A stretch of DNA of 64,000 nt from Zygnema cylindricum (Eukaryota > Streptophyta > Zygnematophyceae > Zygnematales > Zygnemataceae): NCBI GenBank assembly GCA_037447655.1, contig JBBHKE010002608.1, positions 105,729-169,728 on the forward strand. Reading direction: 5' to 3'. The position numbers and the translations under genes are program-made. The notes under the pieces are model-generated. The model was not told the origin of the DNA. It made no database searches and saw nothing but the letters and a program-made list of their open reading frames with translations. Numbering within the stretch: the stretch's first letter is position 1; the number at the start of each line of letters is the position of its first letter. This document shows, one piece after another, positions 1-9,182 of the stretch.

Positions 1-560
1 TATTTTTCTAAGAGCTAGTAGCGGCCCACTACCCTGACTAAGTTAAGGAGGCATTCCAGCCATGCATCAAATAGTATCTACCTAGAGTAAGGGGATACCT
101 GAATATATCAAGGTATGTCATAAATCTATACTGAATCTGTATTGAATCACAAATTAAACAAAACACGCTCATGTACAAAACAAGGATATGAATCGTCATA
201 CTATACTCTACAAAATACGTCATATAATTGTAGACGTGGTCCCGGTTAACTAGAGTCGGTTGGCGAGAAATCTCCGTTGCCCATCTTGTACAAGCTTCAT
301 CCAAGATATAACTTTGTGTGACACTTCGATATTCCGATGAAGAAATCTTTGCCGTCCATCTTGTACAAGCTTCATCCAAGATATAACTTTGTGTGACACT
401 TCGATATTCCGGTGAATCTGAGTCATAGAACCGAATCTTACGAAGCGTCTCATCTTAGTTTTTTGACGCGTGTCCCGCAAATATAATACACATTGTACTC
501 CCTCACTATTTACTGTCACACTAATTTTAGTATATACTGAGCCAGACTTCCACAAAATAA
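1..560 (-). repeat. Unclassified repeat X (copy 1) with tandem duplication
   Basis: The first about 130 bases resemble the stretch starting near 7605 (shared GGAGGCAT-CCAGCC block followed by similar spaced words) and, inverted, the stretch near 21950. This makes it a copy of the interspersed repeat here called X. No convincing protein is encoded. Its boundaries are unknown because it runs off the window. Confidence 0.4.
268..417. repeat. 75-bp tandem duplication
   Basis: Two adjacent near-identical units of exactly 75 bp. The word CCATCTTGTACAAGCTTC starts at 282 in one and 357 in the next. Because the period is a multiple of three, a chance minus-strand frame stays open across both units, but nothing else supports coding. 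Confidence 0.85.
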
Positions 561-669
561 ACTAAGTACCCGGAAATCACTCTCCTCACATAGGAGGCTT
601 ACTGAGGATTAAAGCTTTCAAAACAACAATTTATATATCTTAGTCACGATTGAATAAGGAGGGGGGAAA

Positions 670-952
670 TTGGGATCTCAGCTCAATGACAAAAAACCCA
701 CCCATTTTTTTTTCTTGACCTGATTGGGGAAGGAGGGGGGGGGCATCTTTTCCACCCGCCGATGCATTCATTCCCATTGCTTGTCTAATTGCCTCTTACG
801 TCTTCCATGCATGGTCACGAGAGTGATGGTGGCAGAAAAGGGGCATAATCACCATCACGGGAAGCATCCGTATTTGGGGTTATTTGCGGGACTCTTATGC
901 AACCCACTTTGGGTCGTGGGCCTTATCATATATTTACCATGCACGCTCGACA
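670..952. repeat. Direct repeat, copy 1 of a 280-bp pair
   Basis: Matches 2135-2415 over about 280 bases. The shared order is a TTGGGATCTCA block, an A/C-rich then T-rich run, a poly-G run, a GATGCATTCATTCCCATTGC block and a GGGGTTATTTGCGGGACTC block. It may be the terminal repeat of an old element. Short open frames inside are fortuitous. Confidence 0.75.
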
Positions 953-2134
953 GCTGTCAAGCTCATGTGCGTTGTCCGCACACCATGTTTCACCCAAGAT
1001 TTCCGAGCCCTTTCAATCTTGTACAGTCACCAGTATACGGAGAATAGAGTGCACCAAACCAAACAATGTTATTTTATTTCCTAAACTGAGCGCGTTGCAA
1101 TCAATTTTGCGCCTAACGGTGGCTGGACTACAACGTTTTCAAAGATTGCAAGTTCGTTACCTGAGACCAAGTACCACCAGCCCTCGTTGGGGGTACATTG
1201 TGGAACACCACATAACTTTTTGGATTTTCATCTAGATTTTGCTGTTACTTGTATATAGGATTTCAGTTCAGGTCCAACTGACTCTCGATCCATTAATTAC
1301 ATTAGGTCAAAGTTTGGCGTCTCCGCGTCATTTTCAGTACTTTATCTTATAAGAGTGGAATGAATTTTGACTTTAGGCCGCGGATCTAGCCGCAGTCGAA
1401 AGTATAACGTTTTGCCCTAAGTATCGTACGGTTTAATTTGTCTTATGTGAATACGATAGCATTTGCTTCCCGCTCATTGGCTCCTTGCATTGCTTTGACT
1501 TTCGGACGTGAAGGTGGAAAAACTTGGTTGTATAAGGCACTTGGAGCCAAAGGGGACACGTTGTTTTTTCAGTACTCTCTCTTGAGAAAACCCGCAAAAA
1601 TTCCAAACATTTTTTTTTTTGGAGAATCTTTGTCTTGTATGTGTGTGTGACTGTATTGCCATATTTGTTTTGAATTTCTCTTTTCATGGAGATCGTAGTT
1701 CGAGCGGGTAGTTGGCATTGTCCATCCTTTACGCGATTTGAACTTTTTGCTTTTGAACCCAATAAGCGTTCGCCGGTTTCGTGCAACGGCAACCGAGGGG
1801 TGAAGGGGAGTACTTTACTTAGTTTCGAAGGGATCGAGAGAGATTTCGTCTTCTCTTTGTGTCAGCGTGTCTTTCCGGGGTATGTTGAGCTTGCTTTGCT
1901 ATCATCGTTAATTCAATCTGTAGTTCTATTTTATAGGGCAAGGTGATATTGTTAAATCCGAAACAACCAATTCCATTTATTTCCGTTATTTTTACGTGGG
2001 AGTTCCTTTGGGCCGTCTTTGGTAGTACTTTTTGGCTTCGTTTGAGTTTTAGCTAGAGTAGGCAGCTAGAATCTTTTGTGCCGGATCAGTAGGTTTTGAG
2101 GGAGCATTTGTCAAACTTATAGCGGATAAGCAAA
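953..2134. other. Stretch between the direct repeats, no recognisable gene
   Basis: About 1.2 kb with several short open frames on both strands, none with a motif I recognise. If the flanking 280-bp repeats are LTRs or a tandem duplication, this would be the interior. I see no reverse transcriptase, integrase or transposase signature. Confidence 0.4.
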
Positions 2135-2415
2135 TTGGGATCTCAACCCAATGACAAAAAATCCACCCCTTTTTTTCCGGAACTGAAGGGGGAAGGAAGA
2201 GGGGGGGGGTATCTTTTCCAGTTGCCCATGCATTCATTCCCATTGCTTGTGTGATTGCCACCTAGGTTTTGCATACATGTTCATGAGAAAGACGGTGGTA
2301 GAAAAAAGGCATAATCACCATCATGGGAAGCATCCGCATTTGGGGTTATTTGCAGGACTCTTATGCAACCTTCTTCAGGCCGTGGGCCTTATCAAATATT
2401 TACCACGCATGCTCG
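2135..2415. repeat. Direct repeat, copy 2 of a 280-bp pair
   Basis: Second copy of 670-952, with many substitutions. It ends just where the TA-flanked MITE at 2427 begins, so the MITE may have inserted at or near its edge. Confidence 0.75.
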
Positions 2416-2426
2416 AGAGTACAGTA

Positions 2427-2634
2427 CACCGCGAATCGCTATTTGCGTTAATCAGGCTAATGCGGGGCCCCGAAGTTTTCACCCTAATTTTTAAATTGAG
2501 TGATAAATTAACCCTAAAAACCAAATTAGAGTGACTGGTTTCCTTGAAAATTTCCTGAATTCCCCATTAGCGTTAATCACACTAATTGTTCTTTAACACT
2601 AAGTATTTGTTAACGCTAATAGCGATTCACGATG
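2427..2634. mobile_element. TA-flanked CACCG-TIR MITE (208 bp)
   Basis: Starts CACCGCGAATCGCTAT and ends in the inverted counterpart, with TA on both sides. The internal sequence is AT-rich and non-coding. It belongs to the same family as 29172-29706, 32354-32569, 37002-37224 and 45148-45724. TA target duplications fit Tc1/mariner-like elements, but without a transposase the superfamily is an inference. Confidence 0.75.
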
Positions 2635-2863
2635 TAGTGCAGCAGTGACGACCATGTTGACGATACATTTTAGCTGTCGGTATGTCCATTGACGACACAA
2701 ACACACTCCAATAGTCCAATACTGTCATCCAATTCTTGAATATCGCCAAGAGAAAATCTGACACATATCGGCTATTTTCAATTTTGCAGCCGGCCGCCAC
2801 AAAAGTTTCCAACATCTCGGGCAATGAAATATCGAGAGCCATATTGACTATAGTATAGTACAC
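2627..2863 (-). other. Open frame of 78 codons between MITE ends (unrecognised)
   Basis: A minus-strand frame with protein-like composition, including hydrophobic and aromatic runs such as LLAIFKNWMTVLDYW. It lies between the right end of the 2427 MITE and another CACCG-type end at 2861. I do not recognise a family. It could be a gene fragment captured by a larger element of this MITE family, or chance. Confidence 0.25.
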
Positions 2864-3452
2864 CGCAAATTGTAATTAGAGTAAATAACGCTAATTCGGT
2901 CGCTCTAAATTTCGACTCTATCACGTTAAATAGAGTAAATGATTCTAATTTTTTCATTATGCTATTTAAGGTTAGGTTTAATTAACGTAAGAATTCTAAT
3001 ATAGGTTCGTTTTAGATAGTGTGGATTACAAACGATGTCTGACTGTGCAAAATTGTACTTTTATAAGTAAAAAGGTACAAATAATAATTTAATATAATCA
3101 TGCTCGCACTTGAAATTGCACTAAACAGAAAATCTAAATCGCATCGAAATAGCTCCGTCCGTTGACAACATTGTTGTCCATGTGAACATTTACATGAATT
3201 TACATTTGAAAAGCTTATAGTTCAACGACAACAATATGAGTTGAGACAAATAGTATTTTTATATGAGACAAATAGTACTAACGTCATAATAAAGTCAAAA
3301 TATATGTTCTGTCAGTTTTGTACGTCTTAGTGTTCATAATTACAGCAAGGATAATTATTGCCGACATAACCCAATATAGAGTACTTAAATAAATTAGAGT
3401 AAACTTCCTCTGTGAAAAAGTTCTATCCCACAAATTAGCGTTCATAACTCTA
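2861..3452. repeat. AT-rich stretch starting with a CACCG-type MITE end
   Basis: Starts CACCGCAAATTGTAATTAG after AGTA, like other left ends of the TA-flanked family. I could not find a clear matching right end. The remainder is AT-rich with no coding signal. Confidence 0.4.
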
Positions 3453-4290
3453 AGGGTACGTCCCCATGTAAGCGATGCTTTGAAAAAGTATTTTGGACTG
3501 TAGTGAAGTTCCGTACTACTTTGAAAAGCATCCCTATGTGCGAAAATGAAATCGTAACTTTGAAATGTGACGGTTGTAGAGGTAGGTACAACTTTGTGAT
3601 GGTTGACAACGACTACGAAATTAGGGACGCCAACTAAACAGCGTCAGTTGTAGACGTCTAGATTTTTGTAATTTTGTGACATGGTAGATGTTTAGGGTTT
3701 TGTAGCATCGTGAGGTCAAGCTCACTTATGACAACGTCGACGTCACAGATTCAAGGACTTTCGGCCATTGATACCCAATTTTGTTTTCTCTACTTCTTTC
3801 GCTCTACTTCCCATAAAAATATACATAAAAAGTAGCCAAAATAATTATTTTTCAAATATCTTTAATTTCATATCAGTTTTGTCGTGCCTCATTCTAATAA
3901 GTGTGAGATAAAAGTGATAGTGTGGGAGCGAGAGGGGAGAGGCGACAACGACGCAAAATTCTACCGATGAACCCATGAATGAAAGTGGAGGTCCGCGACC
4001 CCTTCAGTTTTTTTCCGTACATCCTCGTATTTTCCGTACATGCGCATACGGGCAGGGAGAAAAATAACGAGTCGTCTTAAAATTTCCCCGCTCGTGTGTC
4101 GCGTGCGTGGGCCGTTTTGCATTCGTTGTTTTGGGCGGTACCTTCCCTCAAATCACCTCGCAAGGTGATTTTTGATGAAGTTTTTTGACAGGCTGGAATC
4201 TCTTGCCCGAAAGTCAAAAAAAGGAAAACGCCAAAATTTGTTAAGATGACAACAAATATAAAGGACATTCAAAGTATAGACTTGACGTTT
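3453..4290. mobile_element. AGGG-TIR element, copy 3 (right end unclear)
   Basis: Left end reads AGGGTACGTCCCCATGTAAG. The body aligns by eye with 44908-46418: the same order of a TGTGACGG block, a TTTTGTGACAT-GTAGATGTTT block and a GTGGGAG-GAGAGG block. The right part keeps the palindrome-like ATCACCTCGCAAGGTGAT at 4163-4180. It lacks the MITE present in the 45-kb copy and so serves as its empty site. Non-coding. Confidence 0.55.
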
Positions 4291-4635
4291 GCTATACTTT
4301 AAAAAAATTGATTTTTTTGTACGTCTAAAGCATAATTCAAATGTAGGCGTTTTTCGTAGGCCTTAAATAGGCCGCCTTTAGCGTAAGTTGTGTTACGGGC
4401 TTTCCATATGATCTTCTTATATCGCTACTGTAGAAATTGGTGGTCTGTTTTTAAGTATTTTCTATATCTAAATAGAAATATAGAAAGAAGTTGAGGCAGT
4501 CTCTCACACTTGTCGTAGTCACTGAGATATTGGAGAGGAAGCTAGAGCCACGGCTACCTAGGCTATCTAGAGGTTTACAAGAAATGTATTATTTTATTAA
4601 CCATTAGCGGTTTATTTACTAAAAGGATATATGTT

Positions 4636-4712
4636 GCACCCAGGATTTGATCCTAGAACCTGCCGGACTGAAAGAAGCCGGTAGCCGCTAGCCTTATCCG
4701 TTAAGTCTATAA
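4636..4712 (-). other. Antisense tRNA-like sequence in LTR
   Basis: On the minus strand it reads TTAACGGATAAGGCTAG (A-box-like), then about 45 bases later AGGATCAAATCC (B-box-like). The spacing is tRNA-like. Equivalent stretches occur in every other LTR family here, always antisense to the element. Confidence 0.5.
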
Positions 4713-4909
4713 CTAGTGTAATTTACTATATGGTTTGATATTTATTTAAACATTTCAACATAGGATAATTCATTTAATTGAAACTGTTTACGAGATGCAT
4801 AATTCCAGTAATGTCAAAGTACGGATTACGGTATGTATACGAAACGAATAGCGCGCATTTGTTTCTTTAACGAAACAAATACTGCGGATGTATTTATGAT
4901 AGCTCCTAC

Positions 4910-4919
4910 NNNNNNNNNN
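4910..4919. other. Assembly gap (10 Ns)
   Basis: Ten Ns inside the lone LTR. Ten is often a placeholder, so the true missing length is unknown. The LTR could hide a nested or collapsed repeat here. Confidence 0.95.
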
Positions 4920-5153
4920 GAGGGGACTGTACAATGTCCGTACCTAAAGTACACCGGCAGCTGTACTTTTGCGTACGGAACTCAATTCTGATTGGTTCCG
5001 TACATCAGTAGATAGAGTCTGTGAGAGAGATAGGACTTAGAAAAATTAGAAGATATGACCCCCTCTCCCAGAGAGCTTCTGTACAAAAGGTCAACTTTGA
5101 CCCTCCATAACTTACTGCTCAGGGGAGCAAATTCAGAGATTCTTTTTGCTACT

Positions 5154-5219
5154 GACTCAGGGGAGTCTTGCCTTCACTGGGGTGTAGGTGGTCAGGGTTT
5201 TTGTCTGCCAGGGTGGCAG
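5154..5219 (+). promoter_or_regulatory. LTR leader hairpins in the lone LTR
   Basis: GACTC-AGGG-GAGTC at 5154-5167 and CTGCC-AGGGT-GGCAG at 5205-5219. They are preceded by GGTCAACTTTGACC at 5089-5102 and TGCTC-AGGG-GAGCA at 5116-5129. The same order of hairpins is found in the other LTRs, with different stem bases. Confidence 0.6.
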
Positions 5220-5353
5220 TAATTTTTGATTGAACTCAAAGGGGTCAGGATTATCCTAGAGGCTTCTTGGAAGCTGTCTACTCTGAGGACTTATGGAGGT
5301 CTCAGAGTTTCACCGACGGCCCACATCATCGCCGAGATCTCGGAATGACCGAC

Positions 5354-6661
5354 TAATCTAGATAATACCGACTCTAAGTATTTATAAACCCAAATGATTG
5401 ACCCCTTGATAATCAAAACCCCATTATAGCTTCACCCATGTGAAATAAGGCTTTCTGTGTGCTCAGTTCCACCAGAGAATACAAAGTTAGAATACGTGTT
5501 TTGGATAACATTCCCCACTTTGAATTTTCCTTAGAAATGTAGCCACCCTGGCAGGGAAGAACTTTGACCGACTACATCCCTGACTCTTCTGAGTGTACAG
5601 CAAAAAGAATTACTGAAATTGGTCAACTGAGTTGATAGTTATGATTGGCCAAATTTTACCTTTTATAGAAGATGCTCTTTAGGAGAGGCGGCTATCTACC
5701 AAAATATTCTAAGTCGTGCAACCCCTCTCTAAGCCTCTTAGTATTGAGGTACGAACCAATCTGATGACTGTATCGTACATAATGGTATTATGGTCGATTT
5801 CTTTTTTGTACGGCTTGTGTACGTCAAGACCACTAAGTGGACGCCTGTCTCCTTTGGATTTGTTCGTATGCTCCCCGGGATTCTCGCTTCCCAATGTTAC
5901 CTTGCCATGTGGTGCCAGATCATGCCAAGCGAGAAAACGCCAAGGTTGTTATTTCGAAATTTTAGCTCTAACCTTCGTCGTCAATGAAGATTAACCAATC
6001 ACAAAACTGTACCGTACAATAAAGTACAGGTGTCGCAGTAGTTTATGTACGAACATAGTAAAACACAACCATAATGCAACATTTGTCACATCCGAATTTG
6101 TTGTCTTCCGTTCCGCAGATTTCGTAAACCAGTATGATGTTGCCACGTGTCATCCGGAGTGGCAACGTCTACAAACCGCCAAATTGTCCTTTCCGCGATT
6201 TTTATCGTCATTTAATAGGGAGCGTCGAAGCAAATGTCCATACTATTTGTTTCATTAAGACTTAAAGTACAATTGTTTTTATGCCCTATAAACCCGTAAT
6301 CTAGTTAAATGGTAACCTCTACTTGTAACAATTGAAGTAAATATCAAACCCTATATAGCTTAGCACTAGTCCTTGACTTAACGGATAATACTGACGACTA
6401 TGGGTGTCTTAACGGACGATAGGTACGAGGATCGATTCCTGGGTCCGTCAAGCACCTTTTTGCTAAATCTACCTAATTTACCCCCTATCTTCACTAGAGG
6501 GCCTAAGCAGCCATGGCTCTATCTCCCTATCCAACTCTATCTCCCTATCCAACCTTCAGTGACTACAACAAGTGTGGGGGCTTGGAGAGAGGAGTTATAG
6601 GCAACCTGCTTGTGACTTTCTCTTTCATAATTTAGACCTAGAAAATACACAAATATCAACA
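5354..6661 (-). repeat. 3' LTR of element H (truncated)
   Basis: On the minus strand it begins TGTTGATATTTGTG after the purine tract at 6662 and runs to 5354. There it lacks the terminal TTTCA block present in the 5' copy at 16100. It carries the usual LTR blocks, including CCAGGGTGGC and the GACTC-type hairpin in inverted form. Confidence 0.7.
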
Positions 6662-6679
6662 CTCCCCTTATTTTCTATT

Positions 6680-7144
6680 CTATTTTCCTTTCAACTCCCA
6701 CAAAAAGAAAACAACCACCCGCTCCCCCTTTTTCTTTCTTTTTCTTTTCCTTTCATAAATCTTTAAGAAAATATCCTCATATTTCAAAAGGTCTACAAGA
6801 TGAGCTGAAATGAATATTCCATCTTGCTGATCACACATTTTATTTAGCATCCCAATTTTCATAAATCCGAGCAAAGATTTTATCGACCTCATCTCTTTTC
6901 CATCTACACAAAAACCGATTTCCCTCTTGCAATTCAAACAACTAGCCCCATCTCCAATCTGCACCACACACTCAACACACTCAGATGCTAACCATTTTAC
7001 AGACACACCTTCATAGACGACATCACTCCCATTAGTGATGTCAAAACCATTAACCCCCAAATTTATCCTTAAATCAAAAGTCCCCACTAATTCCGTCTTA
7101 AAATCTACATTTTCTGTATGTTGTTCATAGCTGATTTCAGCCAT
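6680..7144 (-). pseudogene. Divergent RNase H-derived frame of element H (154 codons)
   Basis: The part FDITNGSD..VYEGV..VQIGDGASC lines up with the copia RNase H stretch TDITTWSDASYGDVP..LQIGSGACC of element C. Further on, SLLGFMKIG..NKMCDQQ aligns with SLLEELGFMKSG..NVFCDNQA. The first Asp (SD) is retained, but the AEAEY-type acidic motif is gone, so enzyme activity is unlikely. The closest relative in the window is the 203-codon frame in element F. The N-terminal part (MAEISYEQHTENV) comes from the adjoining repeat X sequence. It is either a decaying remnant or a remodelled accessory frame. Confidence 0.6.
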
Positions 7145-8164
7145 GAATTTACTCTCGGAAGCACCACAGGCTACCCCAAAAATAGCCTACTTTGAGTCCA
7201 CTCAGAATTCTACATAATTATCAAAAAAATCCGAAACTACATAAACAGATAGACCCTAGGCCACTTATTGTCCCCACCAATTTTCATATAACAATACCAA
7301 ACAAAATTAACACATCACCCAGTCAAAGTTGCAGAAAAACATCCCAAAACTTTGATAATTCTGACCAACTTCACAATGAAGCCCCAAGCAAATAAAACAC
7401 ACAATAGATCTGAAAATATGCTAGAATATTTCCAATAGAAGGAGGAACACACATGCAAAATTTCAGATAATTTTGCCGATAAAATTGAGAGCAATTCTCA
7501 GATGAAAATACAAAATATGACCTAAAACAGATTTTAGTCTAACAGATCCCTAAGTCTGAAAATGACTAAGTCCTACAAATATACACTGGAGCTCACTACT
7601 GAATATTTGGAGGCATACCAGCCGTACGTAATCAATCAATAACCTCTATTAATGTGAGTATACCCGAATACTTCGTGGTATGTGAAAATGAATACATCTA
7701 CACTAATAACTAATACACAAAGGACAAAGCATTGATGAAAATATTTACAAACCTTACGAATTTCGTCAAACGAATTTGAACCGTCCAAAAATATATATCA
7801 TGTGATCGACACAATTTTGCGTCCGTCATCAAAATGACCAGGCTGCGATGTGACCACTTCCGTAGCTCCGGCGGAGTCCAATACATCAAATGTCGCCCGT
7901 TGCATTTCCTTTCGTACGTGCGACATACATTTTCAACCTTGCGATTATCTAACGTCGGATCGCTTCGCGATCCACAATCCATTTTCTTTTACGCAAATAG
8001 TACTCTCGTTTATGTGTCTTCGCGTCACTTGAAGTCCACTTCCATACGTTCCAATATACTTAGTACTTAGTACAGAAGCTGTTATGGCTGCGATGTGACC
8101 AGCGCAGTATGGCAGCACAATATCTTTCTCACACACGTTGCTATGGCTGCGATGTGACCAGCAC
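7145..8164 (-). repeat. Repeat X (copy 2), host site of copia A
   Basis: Non-coding. The part 7145-7640, inverted, matches 21915-22438 (shared ACGGCTGGTATGCCTCC and GAGTAA..CATGGCTGAAAT blocks). The part 7860-8000, inverted, resembles 20080-20240 inside the TIR insertion in E (shared ATCGCTTCGCGATCC). Three copies of GCTGCGATGTGACCA lie near 7843, 8089 and 8147. Copia A inserted at AGCAC at 8160-8164. Confidence 0.55.
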
Positions 8165-8370
8165 TGTTGAAATTTATAGATTTCTAGAGTATTTTCTAGG
8201 TTTAAATATGTCTTTATAAAAAGGAAAGAAAAAGGACGGGCAGCCTGCCTCCACCTCCGCTCTCTAACTCCCATACTTGTTGTAGTCACTGAAGGTAAGA
8301 GAGAGAGGTTGATCCATGGCTGCCTTAGTTCAACAGACAGCTATTTTTAGTAGGTTACTAAAAATATACT

Positions 8371-8460
8371 TGACGGACCAGAGGTTTGATCCCGGTACCT
8401 GCGGTTCGTCAAGTTGACCGGTAGCGGTCAGCTTTATCCTAATAGTCTAGGACCAATGCT
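8371..8460 (-). other. Antisense tRNA-like sequence in LTR of A
   Basis: Minus-strand reading gives an A-box-like TATTAGGATAAAGC and, after about 45 bases, a B-box-like GGGATCAAACC. It is more decayed than the E and D versions but at the same place in the LTR. The 3' LTR carries the copy at 13752-13841. Confidence 0.4.
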
Positions 8461-8828
8461 AAGTACTATGGTATGTGATAGATATATATTTAGTTTGCGT
8501 GACTAAAATTCATTTAACTAGAACTTTATACGGCGTACATAGATTCAGTTTTATAAAGTACGTCGTACGACGCTAATTTGAAACGGATACCACGCATTTT
8601 ATTTCGACATCGGAACAAATGTCACGCAAGCATTTATTACGGCTAAGATTGCGTTTGGCACAAAATCCAACGGCGCACATCATCGCCGAAATCCCGGAGT
8701 GGTCATTTTGGCGTTTTGTGACGTGGCATGACTTGGAGCCACGTGGAGAGATGACATTCGGTCATAGGAATTCCGAGGAATGTACGGACGAGTGAAAAGC
8801 GGACACGCATCCACTTAATAGCCTTGTC

Positions 8829-8905
8829 GTACATAGGCCGTACAAAAGGTACATCGGCAGTAGTACTTTTGTGTACGATACAGTAATCTGATTGGTCTGT
8901 ACTTC
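8829..8905 (+). promoter_or_regulatory. GTAC cluster in LTR of A
   Basis: Six GTAC tetramers in about 75 bp, in contexts CGTACAT, CCGTACAA, GGTACAT, AGTACTT, GTGTACGA and TGTACTT. Plant SBP-box (SPL) factors recognise a GTAC core, and the algal copper-response element also has one. An enhancer role is therefore possible but unproven. Confidence 0.4.
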
Positions 8906-8989
8906 AGTAGATAAGAGTTATTAGAGAGAATCAGGACTTAGAAAATTTAGGTAGGTAGTCATCTCTCCCTTTGAGAGTTTGTACAAATT

Positions 8990-9119
8990 GGCATTTTTAC
9001 TGCCTCATAACTTATCGCCTGGTTGGCCGTTTTCAGTGATTCTTTTTGCTACGGACTCAGGGGAGTCCAGGCTACACAGGGGTGCAGTCAAATTGTCAGT
9101 TTGTCTTCTGAGGCAGAAG
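8990..9119 (+). promoter_or_regulatory. Structured leader hairpins upstream of gag in A
   Basis: Hairpins GGCA..TGCC at 8990-9004, GGACTC-AGGG-GAGTCC at 9053-9068 and CTTCTG-AGG-CAGAAG at 9105-9119. The same order occurs in LTRs of C, D, E, F and the lone LTR, with altered but still pairing stems. The likely role is in the genomic RNA leader (dimerisation, packaging or translation); this is an inference. Confidence 0.55.
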
Positions 9120-9182
9120 TGGTTGTGGCTTAAAGTGGGTTAGTTAAATACTATCTAGAGGCTTCCTGTATTCTGTAGTCCA

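Larger units (their letters stand above)
4429..5310 (+). repeat. Lone copia LTR (solo LTR) spanning an assembly gap
   Basis: Starts TGTAGAAATT and ends CTCAGAGTTTCA, matching the ends of the full LTRs. It contains, in order, the antisense tRNA-like stretch, GTAC motifs, the hairpin series and the terminal GGAGGT..TTTCA block. No internal gag or pol follows. Flanking 5-mers do not match, so it may have formed by recombination or collapse at the gap. From 5311 a short piece of another LTR (CGGCCCACATCATCGCCG) follows. Confidence 0.7.

Noticed and set aside
724-1235. Three overlapping plus-strand open frames
   Set aside because: They lie across the 280-bp direct repeat and its edge. The related copy at 2247 does not keep the same frame.
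1433-1946. Open frames on both strands around 1.4-1.9 kb
   Set aside because: They overlap each other, have no recognisable motif and lie between repeats.
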